Shown here: piece after piece, positions 1 through 6,149 of the stretch | How positions within the stretch are numbered: the first letter of the stretch is position 1 | Layout: every line of letters begins with the position of its first letter | NCBI RefSeq assembly: GCF_003258835.1 | Contig: NZ_NPEV01000050.1 | Location: 1 to 39,479, forward strand | Reading direction: 5' to 3' | DNA: 39,479 nt | Source: Rhodobium orientis | Lineage (GTDB): Bacteria; Pseudomonadota; Alphaproteobacteria; Rhizobiales; Rhodobiaceae | Position numbers and translations under genes: made by a program | The notes under the pieces: generated by a model | Told to the model about the DNA's origin: nothing | The model's database searches: none | The model's input: the letters and a program-made list of their open reading frames with translations, nothing else

Positions 1-29
1 GTCGGCCTTGCGGCCTCCTCGCGATGACG
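1..29. repeat. Partial copy of dispersed inverted-repeat element
   Basis: The first 29 bases match positions 6058-6086 at 26 of 29 positions by eye, including the shared core CGGCCTCCTCGC followed by ATGACG. The 6046-6135 copy is a complete facing pair, so this looks like one arm of the same element cut by the window edge. It lies just past the stop codon of the small minus-strand gene, the usual intergenic place for such REP-like units. Confidence 0.6.
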
Positions 30-64
30 AAATTGTTGCCGGGCCCCCTCTCAAGCACCCATCC

Positions 65-352
65 CTACCGCCCCGACAGCAAAGGGTCCTCCAGCACCAC
101 CGCGTTCTCGCTGAGGAAATGGCGCAGCGCCATGACCAGGTGCCAGGCGTGGCGGTCGTCGCCGCGGGCCAGCGCGTCGCGGATGTCGTCGGCGATCATG
201 TTGCGCACCACCTCCACCCCGCGGTGCTCGTGCATCAGATAGTTGCCGAGGGCGGCGGCGGCGATTTCCGGGATGTGTTCGTGTTCGGCAATCGCCAGGA
301 TCTCGTCTTCGTCGAGACCGCTGAGGGCGATGCAGTCTTCCAGCGAGATCAT
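65..352 (-). CDS. Small conserved hypothetical protein
   Basis: Encodes 95 residues starting MISLEDCIAL, acidic and apparently all-helical, with no signal peptide or membrane segment. The start at 352 is chosen because GGAGGG lies five bases upstream; the open frame continues upstream to 427 but the extra residues are basic and unlike the rest. I do not recognise a function. The sequence (an ILAIAEHEHIPEIAAAALGNYL-type helix, then a DIRDALARGD stretch) resembles small alphaproteobacterial proteins of unknown role. It is divergent from the Tat-exported protein gene at 582, with about 230 bases between them that hold nothing I recognise. Confidence 0.7.
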   Translation of the reverse strand: MISLEDCIALSGLDEDEILAIAEHEHIPEIAAAALGNYLMHEHRGVEVVRNMIADDIRDALARGDDRHAWHLVMALRHFLSENAVVLEDPLLSGR

Positions 353-581
353 CACTCCCTCCACCTTTCTTCTTGCCTTTTTCCTCATATGGGGTGCGAA
401 GACGCGCATTTCGATGCGGCAGAGCAAATAAAACCGGCGGGTTTCTGCGGCTTATCGACGCCGAAGCCTTGCGCCGGCTCACGAAATCGCGGGGTTTACC
501 TTTGCGTTTCAAAACGACACGCGGGCCGCGGCACGGGGCTTGCTGGTTTTGGCCAAACCGGCACCCGACGCAGGACCCCAA

Positions 582-1949
582 ATGCTCGACCGCAGATCGT
601 TTCTGACCGCCGGCGGCGGATTTGCCGCCGCAGCCCTTGCCCCCGCCGCCCCGGCTGAGGCCAAGATCGAGCTTGCGGAGCTGCGCGGCTCCCTCGATGC
701 GTCCCATTTCGGCGCACGGCCCGGTGCCGTCGACGACCAGAGCCGCATCCTGCAGATGGCCATCGACCAGGCGACGCGGGAGCACCGGCCGCTGTTCATC
801 CCGCCGGGGCGCTACCAGGTCTCCAACCTCACGCTGCCGGACGGCGCGCAGATCGTCGGCATTCCCGACGAGACGCAACTCGTCTACCAGGGCGGCGGCC
901 ATTTCCTCCTCGGCGAAAAGGCCGAACGGCTGTCGCTGGAAGGCATCGTCATCGACGGATCCAACCGGCTGCTTGAGGACTACGCCCCGGGCCTCGTCCA
1001 TTTCATCGACGTGGAGCGGGTGACGATCGCCAATTGCTCGATCTCCGGCAGCGCCATGAACGGCATTTCGCTGCACCGCTGCGGCGGGCGCATCGAGCGC
1101 TCTACGGTCTCCGGCGCCGGCCAGGCCGCCATCCAGACCATGGAGGCCAAGGGCCTTGCGATCCGGGACAATGTGGTCAGCAACTGCGCCAATGGCGGCA
1201 TCCTTATCCATCGCTGGACCGAGGGCGACGACGGCACGCTCGTCACCGGCAACCGGGTCGAAGAGATCTACGCCCGGGACGGCGGCACCGGCCAGAACGG
1301 CAACGGCATCAATGTCTTTCGCGCCCACAACGTGATGGTCGCCAACAACCGGGTGACGAATTGCGCGTTCTCCGCCATCCGCTCCAATGCCGGCTCGAAC
1401 GTCCAGATCACCGCCAATAGCTGCCTGAAATCGGGTGAGACGGCGATCTATTCGGAATTCGCCTTTGAGGGCGCCATCATTTCCGACAACATCGTCGACG
1501 GCGGCGCCAACGGCATCTCCGTCGTCAATTTCCGCGAGGGCGGCCGGCTCGCCACCGTCTCCGGAAACCTCGTGCGCAACATGACCACCCTCGGCCCCTA
1601 CACCTCCGAGCCGCCGGGCTTCGGCACCGGCATCGCCGCAGAAGGCGACACCACAATTGCCAACAACGTCGTTGAGAACGTGCCGCTCTACGGCCTTGCC
1701 CTCGGCTGGGGGCCGCATATGCGAAACGTCACCGCCAGCGGCAACATCGTGCGCAACGCCAAGGTCGGCATTGCCGTTTCCGTCGTCGACGGCGTCGGCC
1801 CGGCGGTCGTTGCCAACAACATCCTGGAAGGGACCGCCGACGGCGCCGTCGTCGGCTTCCGCTGGGCGGAGCGGGCGAGCGACGACCTCGTCGACGACGG
1901 CGGCGACGCCTTTGCCGGCCTCACCGTCGCCAACAACATCGCCCGCTGA
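582..1949 (+). CDS. Tat-exported repeat protein, TIGR03808-like (predicted beta-helix)
   Basis: Encodes 455 residues. The N-terminus MLDRRSFLTAGGG is a twin-arginine signal followed by an Ala-rich segment ending near APAEAK, so export by Tat is predicted. The body has a pectate-lyase-like opening (ASHFGARPGAVDDQS) and then many short repeats containing N-x-V/I or NNxV steps such as ITANS, ISDNIVDG, VSGNLVRN and IANNVVEN, typical of right-handed parallel beta-helix proteins. It fits the family of twin-arginine-translocated uncharacterised repeat proteins. The start at 582 is preferred over one at 540 because it places the RR motif at the N-terminus. Enzyme activity is unknown; a role on cell-surface polysaccharide is only a guess from the fold. 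Confidence 0.85.
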   Translation: MLDRRSFLTAGGGFAAAALAPAAPAEAKIELAELRGSLDASHFGARPGAVDDQSRILQMAIDQATREHRPLFIPPGRYQVSNLTLPDGAQIVGIPDETQLVYQGGGHFLLGEKAERLSLEGIVIDGSNRLLEDYAPGLVHFIDVERVTIANCSISGSAMNGISLHRCGGRIERSTVSGAGQAAIQTMEAKGLAIRDNVVSNCANGGILIHRWTEGDDGTLVTGNRVEEIYARDGGTGQNGNGINVFRAHNVMVANNRVTNCAFSAIRSNAGSNVQITANSCLKSGETAIYSEFAFEGAIISDNIVDGGANGISVVNFREGGRLATVSGNLVRNMTTLGPYTSEPPGFGTGIAAEGDTTIANNVVENVPLYGLALGWGPHMRNVTASGNIVRNAKVGIAVSVVDGVGPAVVANNILEGTADGAVVGFRWAERASDDLVDDGGDAFAGLTVANNIAR

Positions 1950-2096
1950 GACCGCCGTGCCGCGGCACGAGGGTCAATCGCCCGTTACCGCCAATGCCGA
2001 AAATTGCGGCAAATTAACCGGGCTTTCACGGCAGCCACCGTATAAAGGTCCACCTTCAACCGTCGGCGCGCCCGCCTGCGCCAGGATCCGTGGACG

Positions 2097-3326
2097 ATGC
2101 ACCAGACGACGCTTGCCCGTACCACATTGAACTGGACGGCGTACCATTCGCTCGCCGACTGCGCCGCGCTCTGGTGCGAGTTCCAGAAGCGCGCGATCCG
2201 CACGCCCTACCAGCGCTTCGAGTGGATCAATAGCTGGATGGAGACTTTTGGGCGGCGCGACGGCACCGAGCCGCTGATCGTCGTCGGCTTCGACGGCGAG
2301 ACACCGCGAATCCTGCTGCCGCTCGCCGTCGACCGGGAACTGGGCGCCAGGCGCCTCACCTGGCTCGCCGGCGACTGGTGCGACTATGCCATGCCGCTGA
2401 TCGCGCCGGAGCTTGCCGAGACGCTCACCGAGGCCGACGTCGCGACGATCTGGCGGACCGTTTCGGAGATCGCCGGCGGCGCCGACTATCTGCTCCTGGA
2501 ACGCCAGCCGCTGAAGCTCGGCGACTTCGACAATCCCTTTGCGCGCTATGACGCGCGCCGCTTCACCTCCAAGGCCTATGCGCTGCGGATCGGCGGCGAC
2601 TGGGAGAGCTTTTACGCGCGCATGCACAGCACCAAGTCGCGGCGACGCCTGCGCGACAAGGAAAAGCGCATCAAGCGCTGCGGCGAGATCGTCTTTCGAA
2701 AGCTCTCCGGCGCCACGGATATCCATGGCGGGGTCGCCGAACTGCTCGACTGGAAGGTCGCCCAGATCCTGGAGCGCGGCGCCTTCAATCCGTTCGACGA
2801 CACCACCAGCGACATGTTCCTTGCCCATGTGCTGACCAGCGCGCCGGAATTCGCCCGCATCTACGCCATGGACGTCGGCGGCAAGATGGTCGCGGCGGCG
2901 ATCGGCCTCGTCGACGGCAAGACGATCTCCATCTTCCAGCTCGCCTACGGGCCGGGACCGTGCGCGCGCTATTCGCCGGGCCGTATCCTGATCCACAAGG
3001 TGATGAAGGCGGCGATCGAGGAGCGGCTGGAAATCTTCGACTTCTCGCTCGGCGACGAGTCCTACAAGCTGGATGTGTGCGACATCCATGTAGAGATGAT
3101 GCAGACATCGCATGCGATGACCGCAAGCGGCTGGCTGCCAGCGGCGCTGCACACCGCCAAGAGCATCGCCAAGCGGCGGGTCAAGGCCTCGGAGCGCCTG
3201 ACGGCGGCGACCTTCGCCTTCAACCGCGCCGTCCACCGGCTCGGCTTTTCCTCGGTCGGCCGGGTGCGCAGCGACATCGATCCGGAACCGCCGACCACCA
3301 AGGCGCCGGTCAGCGCGCAGTCCTAG
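2097..3326 (+). CDS. CelD/BcsL-family GNAT-like acetyltransferase
   Basis: Encodes 409 residues. The layout matches proteins annotated as acetyltransferases of the cellulose-biosynthesis CelD/BcsL type (Acetyltransf_6): an N-terminal half with TPYQRFEWINSW, a basic segment around STKSRRRLRDKEKRIKR, and a C-terminal GNAT-like half with GGKMVAAAIGL and YSPGRILIHKVMKAAIE followed by FDFSLGDESYK. The last motif is characteristic of this group, in which a late Asp-Phe-x-x-Gly-x-x-x-Tyr-Lys segment ends the acyl-CoA fold. The family is usually linked to acylation of polysaccharide or lipid precursors; the substrate here is unknown. It stands alone, in the same direction as the sigma factor gene 120 bases downstream. 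Confidence 0.82.
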   Translation: MHQTTLARTTLNWTAYHSLADCAALWCEFQKRAIRTPYQRFEWINSWMETFGRRDGTEPLIVVGFDGETPRILLPLAVDRELGARRLTWLAGDWCDYAMPLIAPELAETLTEADVATIWRTVSEIAGGADYLLLERQPLKLGDFDNPFARYDARRFTSKAYALRIGGDWESFYARMHSTKSRRRLRDKEKRIKRCGEIVFRKLSGATDIHGGVAELLDWKVAQILERGAFNPFDDTTSDMFLAHVLTSAPEFARIYAMDVGGKMVAAAIGLVDGKTISIFQLAYGPGPCARYSPGRILIHKVMKAAIEERLEIFDFSLGDESYKLDVCDIHVEMMQTSHAMTASGWLPAALHTAKSIAKRRVKASERLTAATFAFNRAVHRLGFSSVGRVRSDIDPEPPTTKAPVSAQS

Positions 3327-3448
3327 CGCCTTTCCCCAAGCGGAATTCGTCATCTTAGTTGCTTGATCGGTGCGTTGCCGGCGGACTAGGCTCCGCCTCA
3401 GCAACGGGTTTGCCGAAGAACCCGGACCGAGGCGGCACCGGAGATCAT

Positions 3449-3991
3449 TTGCCCCAGGCCGAAAACATCGAGGAGCTGCTTTCGCGGACCGCACTCGGCG
3501 ACCGGGAGGCCTTTCGCCTGCTCTACGTGCACACCTCGGCGAAACTTTTCGGCGTCTGCCTCCGTTTGCTGAAAGACAAGGCCCGGGCCGAAGACGCGCT
3601 GCAGGAGGTCTATGTCAAGATCTGGTCCAACGCTTCGAAATACGCCCCGTCCGGCTACAGCCCGATTTCCTGGCTGGTCGCGGTCGCCCGGAACCACGTC
3701 ATCGACATCCTCCGGGCGGCAAAGCCGGAGGCGGTCGATATCGACGACGTTCCGGACGCGGCCGACGACGGACCGAACCCGGAACAGGTGTCGGAACGCC
3801 GCTCGACCCGGCGGGCGATCGAGGTCTGCCTCGACGAACTGGACAATGCTGCGGCGGAGGCCGTGCGCGGCGCCTATCTCGACGGCGACAGCTACCGGGA
3901 ACTGGCGGAACGCCAGGAGGTGCCGCTCAACACCATGCGGACGCGGCTCAGGCGCAGCCTGATGAAACTTAGGGACTGCCTGGAACGATGA
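3449..3991 (+). CDS. ECF-type RNA polymerase sigma factor
   Basis: Encodes 180 residues from a TTG start. Region 2 is visible as DREAFRLLYVHTSAKLFGVCLRL, then the helix DKARAEDALQEVYVKIW and the WLVAVARNHVIDILR segment; region 4 is the C-terminal YRELAERQEVPLNTMRTRLRR, a helix-turn-helix that would read the -35 element. The frame is open to 3359, but GGAG sits five bases before TTG at 3449 and the extra 30 residues are not sigma-like. The stop overlaps the start of the next gene, an RskA-type anti-sigma, by four bases (ATGA), so the pair should be translationally coupled. Such sigma factors are held inactive at the membrane until a stress signal releases them. Confidence 0.92.
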   Translation: MPQAENIEELLSRTALGDREAFRLLYVHTSAKLFGVCLRLLKDKARAEDALQEVYVKIWSNASKYAPSGYSPISWLVAVARNHVIDILRAAKPEAVDIDDVPDAADDGPNPEQVSERRSTRRAIEVCLDELDNAAAEAVRGAYLDGDSYRELAERQEVPLNTMRTRLRRSLMKLRDCLER

Positions 3992-4686
3992 GTGCTGGCG
4001 ACGACAAACGGCGGAAGGACGACGCGGCGATTGCCGAATACGCGCTCGGCGTTCTGCCGGCCGACGAGCGCGCCGCCCTTTCCCGCCGGCTCCAGGACGA
4101 GCCGGAGCTTCAGGCCGAGCTGCGCGCCTGGGAGGAGCGGTTCGCCCCGATCGCCGAGGAGGCAGTGCCCGTTGCCCCGCCGCCCGAGACCCTTTCGCGG
4201 ATCGAAGACCGGCTGTTCGGCGCGCCGGCGCAAAAGCCCGGGATTTCTCGAAGCGCCCTCCTCTTCTGGCAGGGCCTCAGCGTCGCCTCGCTGGCCGCGC
4301 TGGTCGTCGTCGCAGCGCTGTTCCTCACCCGGCCCGGGCCGCAAGAGGCCGGGCCGACCTACGTTTCCGAACTGACCGCCGAGGACAAGGCCTTCCACCT
4401 CGTCGCGCTCTATGACGGCGAGGAAGGCGTCCTGCGCCTGCACCGCACAACCGGAGCGCCCGAAGGCGGGCACGATTTCGAGCTGTGGCTGATAGAGGGC
4501 GACAACGCGCCGGTCTCGCTCGGCTTGGTTCCGCGCGATCCGGCCGGCCGGCTCAAAATCCCCGGCGAGCTTGCCGGGCGGCTTGCCGGCGCAACGCTCG
4601 CCGTCAGCGACGAACCGGCCGGCGGCTCGCCCACCGGCGCGCCCACGGGGCCGGTCGTTGCCACCGGGCCGATCACGCCGATCTGA
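3988..4686 (+). CDS. RskA-family membrane anti-sigma factor
   Basis: Encodes 232 residues. The N-terminal 55 residues contain the anti-sigma domain typical of this family (IAEYALGVLPADERAALSRRL), there is one membrane segment at about 90-113, and the exported C-terminal part contains the RskA-type core with HLVALYDGEEGVLRLHR and FELWLIEGDNAPVSLGLV. The cytoplasmic part would bind the ECF sigma encoded just upstream (four-base overlap) and the periplasmic domain would sense or gate release. The C-terminus is a low-complexity Gly/Pro/Thr tail. The next two genes encode exported proteins, a fasciclin protein and MsrB, which are likely regulon members. Confidence 0.9.
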   Translation: MSAGDDKRRKDDAAIAEYALGVLPADERAALSRRLQDEPELQAELRAWEERFAPIAEEAVPVAPPPETLSRIEDRLFGAPAQKPGISRSALLFWQGLSVASLAALVVVAALFLTRPGPQEAGPTYVSELTAEDKAFHLVALYDGEEGVLRLHRTTGAPEGGHDFELWLIEGDNAPVSLGLVPRDPAGRLKIPGELAGRLAGATLAVSDEPAGGSPTGAPTGPVVATGPITPI

Positions 4687-4715
4687 TCGGGCGTGATCGA
4701 TCCCTTCCGTTTTTT
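4671..4715 (+). terminator. Hairpin and T-run after the sigma/anti-sigma genes
   Basis: Positions 4671-4683 and 4685-4698 form a near-perfect inverted repeat spanning the anti-sigma stop codon (GATCACGC against GCGTGATC, with inner CGATC/GATCG). A run of six T follows at 4710-4715 after an 11-base gap. The gap is longer than in a standard intrinsic terminator, so efficiency is uncertain. Confidence 0.42.
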
Positions 4716-4727
4716 CCGCCTTTTTCC

Positions 4728-4753
4728 GAAACTTTTTTGAAAAGCGCTCCGTT
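4728..4753 (+). promoter_or_regulatory. Putative ECF-type promoter of the fasciclin gene
   Basis: GAAAC at 4728-4732, a 17-base spacer and CGTT at 4750-4753 resemble ECF promoters of the GGAAC-N16/17-CGTT kind. The same layout, GAAAC-N17-CGTG, recurs at 5411-5436 ahead of msrB. The element lies after the anti-sigma hairpin and about 50 bases before the fasciclin start codon. Assignment to the neighbouring sigma factor is inferred. Confidence 0.42.
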
Positions 4754-4800
4754 GCTTGGCCTGTCCCACGAACGAGGACGTCAAACCAAGGAGCCACTAC

Positions 4801-5361
4801 ATGACTTCCAGGACCACCTCGATTTTCGCCGCCGCCGGTCTGGCACTTTCGCTCACCGCCGGTGCCGCGCTTGCCGAGAACCCGATGGTCGGCGGCGCGC
4901 CGATGTACGCGAACAAGAACATCGTGGAGAACGCGGTCAACTCCAAGGACCACGAGACGCTGGTCGCCGCCGTCAAGGCCGCCGGTCTGGTGGAGACGCT
5001 GCAGGGCAAAGGCCCGTTCACCGTCTTTGCGCCGACCGATGAGGCCTTCGAGATGCTGCCGGACGGCACCGTCGAGACGCTGCTGAAGCCTGAGAACAAG
5101 GACCAGCTCACCAAGATCCTGACCTGCCATGTGGTCGCGGCGGACGCCATGTCGGGCGCCATCAAGAAGATGGTCGCCGACGATGGCGGCATGCATCCGG
5201 TCAAGACCGTCGGCGGCTGCGAGTTCACCGCCATGACCAAGGACGGCAAGATCATGATCAAGGACGGCCAGGGCAACGTCGCCACCGTGACGATTGCCGA
5301 CGTGGAACAGTCGAACGGCGTCATCCACGTCATCGACCACGTGCTGCTGCCGGCCTCGTAA
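4801..5361 (+). CDS. Exported fasciclin (FAS1) domain protein
   Basis: Encodes 186 residues with an N-terminal signal peptide ([21 protein letters not shown], cleavage probably after ALA-E). One FAS1 domain follows: the H1 box is [18 protein letters not shown], and the later segment [12 protein letters not shown] is the H2 box that ends the fold. Single-domain bacterial FAS1 proteins are periplasmic or secreted and are implicated in adhesion and stress, without known catalysis. The start at 4801 is fixed by AAGGAG upstream. It lies directly behind a sigma/anti-sigma pair, an arrangement common in alphaproteobacteria, and has its own candidate ECF promoter. Confidence 0.92.
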   Translation: MTSRTTSIFAAAGLALSLTAGAALAENPMVGGAPMYANKNIVENAVNSKDHETLVAAVKAAGLVETLQGKGPFTVFAPTDEAFEMLPDGTVETLLKPENKDQLTKILTCHVVAADAMSGAIKKMVADDGGMHPVKTVGGCEFTAMTKDGKIMIKDGQGNVATVTIADVEQSNGVIHVIDHVLLPAS

Positions 5362-5373
5362 TCGGCATGGACT

Positions 5374-5402
5374 GCGGCCCCGCCCGGATTGCGCGGGGCC
5401 GC
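5374..5402 (+). terminator. GC-rich hairpin after the fasciclin gene
   Basis: GCGGCCCCGC (5374-5383) and GCGGGGCCGC (5393-5402) form a perfect 10-base stem with a nine-base loop, 12 bases past the fasciclin stop codon. No T-run follows, so it may act as an mRNA 3' stabiliser or an imperfect terminator. It separates the fasciclin gene from the promoter-like element at 5411. Confidence 0.45.
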
Positions 5403-5410
5403 GGCTCCCT

Positions 5411-5436
5411 GAAACGATCGATCTCACTTAAACGTG
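5411..5436 (+). promoter_or_regulatory. Putative ECF-type promoter of msrB
   Basis: GAAAC at 5411-5415, a 17-base spacer and CGTG at 5433-5436. It matches the 4728-4753 element in both boxes except the last base and has the same spacing, while the spacers differ. It lies 86 bases before the msrB start codon. Whether the local ECF sigma reads it is inferred. Confidence 0.4.
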
Positions 5437-5521
5437 CGTCAGTGTTGAGGCGCTTCGGCGTTTCAACATCGGGGCGAAGCACCCTATTTAAGGCCAACGA
5501 CATTCAACGGAGGTATTTGCC

Positions 5522-6019
5522 ATGAAACGCCGCGAGTTTCTCATTGCCGGCGGCGCCGTGGTCGCAGCAGCGGCCGGCAGTTTCGCCTATCTCGGCGGCT
5601 CCTTTGCCGATGAGAACAGCGTCGAGGGCGCGTTCGAGATCACCAAGACGCCGGAGCAATGGCGTACTGAGCTGACCGAGGCGGAGTTCGCCGTCCTTCG
5701 CGAGGAAGACACCGAGCGGGCCTACACCAGCGACCTTCTCAAGGAAAAGCGCGAGGGCACCTATGTCTGCGCCGGCTGCGCGCTGCCGCTCTATGCCTCC
5801 AAGACCAAATTCGACAGCGGCACCGGCTGGCCGAGCTTCTATCAGGCCCTCGACGGCGCGGTCGGGACCAAAGAGGACAACTCCCTGTTCGTCACCCGCA
5901 CCGAGGTCCATTGCCGGCGCTGCGGTGGCCATCTCGGCCACATCTTCAACGATGGCCCGCCGCCGACCGGCAAGCGCCACTGCATTAATGGTGTCGCACT
6001 GGACTTCGAGGCGGCGTAG
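5522..6019 (+). CDS. msrB: Peptide-methionine (R)-S-oxide reductase, Tat-exported
   Basis: Encodes 165 residues. The N-terminus MKRREFLIAGGAVVAAAAG is a twin-arginine-type signal, so this copy should act in the periplasm, reducing methionine-R-sulfoxide in oxidised proteins. The MsrB domain is complete: zinc cysteines at CAGC (83 and 86) and CRRC (131 and 134), the GTGWPSF active-site segment near 100, GGHLGHIFNDGPPPTGKR, and the catalytic cysteine at 154 in RHCING. The start is fixed by GGAGG seven bases upstream. Its place behind the sigma/anti-sigma/fasciclin genes points to an envelope oxidative-stress response. No MsrA domain or gene is present in the window. Confidence 0.95.
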   Translation: MKRREFLIAGGAVVAAAAGSFAYLGGSFADENSVEGAFEITKTPEQWRTELTEAEFAVLREEDTERAYTSDLLKEKREGTYVCAGCALPLYASKTKFDSGTGWPSFYQALDGAVGTKEDNSLFVTRTEVHCRRCGGHLGHIFNDGPPPTGKRHCINGVALDFEAA

Positions 6020-6045
6020 AGCCGAATCAGCCGAGCGAATGGCCA

Positions 6046-6135
6046 CTGGATTGCCGCGTCGGCCTGTCGGCCTCCTCGCAATGACGCTGATTTTATAGAA
6101 GAATCCGTCATTGCGAGCGGAGCGAAGCAATCCAG
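6046..6135. repeat. Facing pair of dispersed inverted-repeat units (REP-like)
   Basis: The left arm 6046-6086 begins CTGGATTGC and ends CTCGCAATGACG; the right arm 6106-6135 is the inverted form, CGTCATTGCGAG...GCAATCCAG, separated by an AT-rich linker of 19 bases. This type of unit occurs in many copies in intergenic DNA of alphaproteobacteria. It sits between the convergent msrB and dehydrogenase genes and may fold into a long hairpin serving both 3' ends. A partial copy lies at 1-29. Confidence 0.75.
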
Positions 6136-6149
6136 TCTTTGGGCACCGT

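Noticed and set aside
51-1718. Long minus-strand open frame across the Tat-exported repeat protein gene
   Set aside because: Low-complexity Gly/Ala/Arg-rich translation with no family pattern; a high-GC shadow of the plus-strand gene. The same holds for frames such as 3892-5427 (minus), 7167-8654 (plus), 9609-11129 (minus), 21027-23030 (plus) and 32134-33702 (minus).
3342-3376. GGAAT and CGTT boxes upstream of the ECF sigma gene as an autoregulatory promoter
   Set aside because: The spacing (26 bases) does not fit the 17-base spacing of the two downstream elements.
3359-3448. Upstream extension of the ECF sigma frame
   Set aside because: The extra 30 residues show no sigma similarity, and a good GGAG lies before the TTG at 3449.
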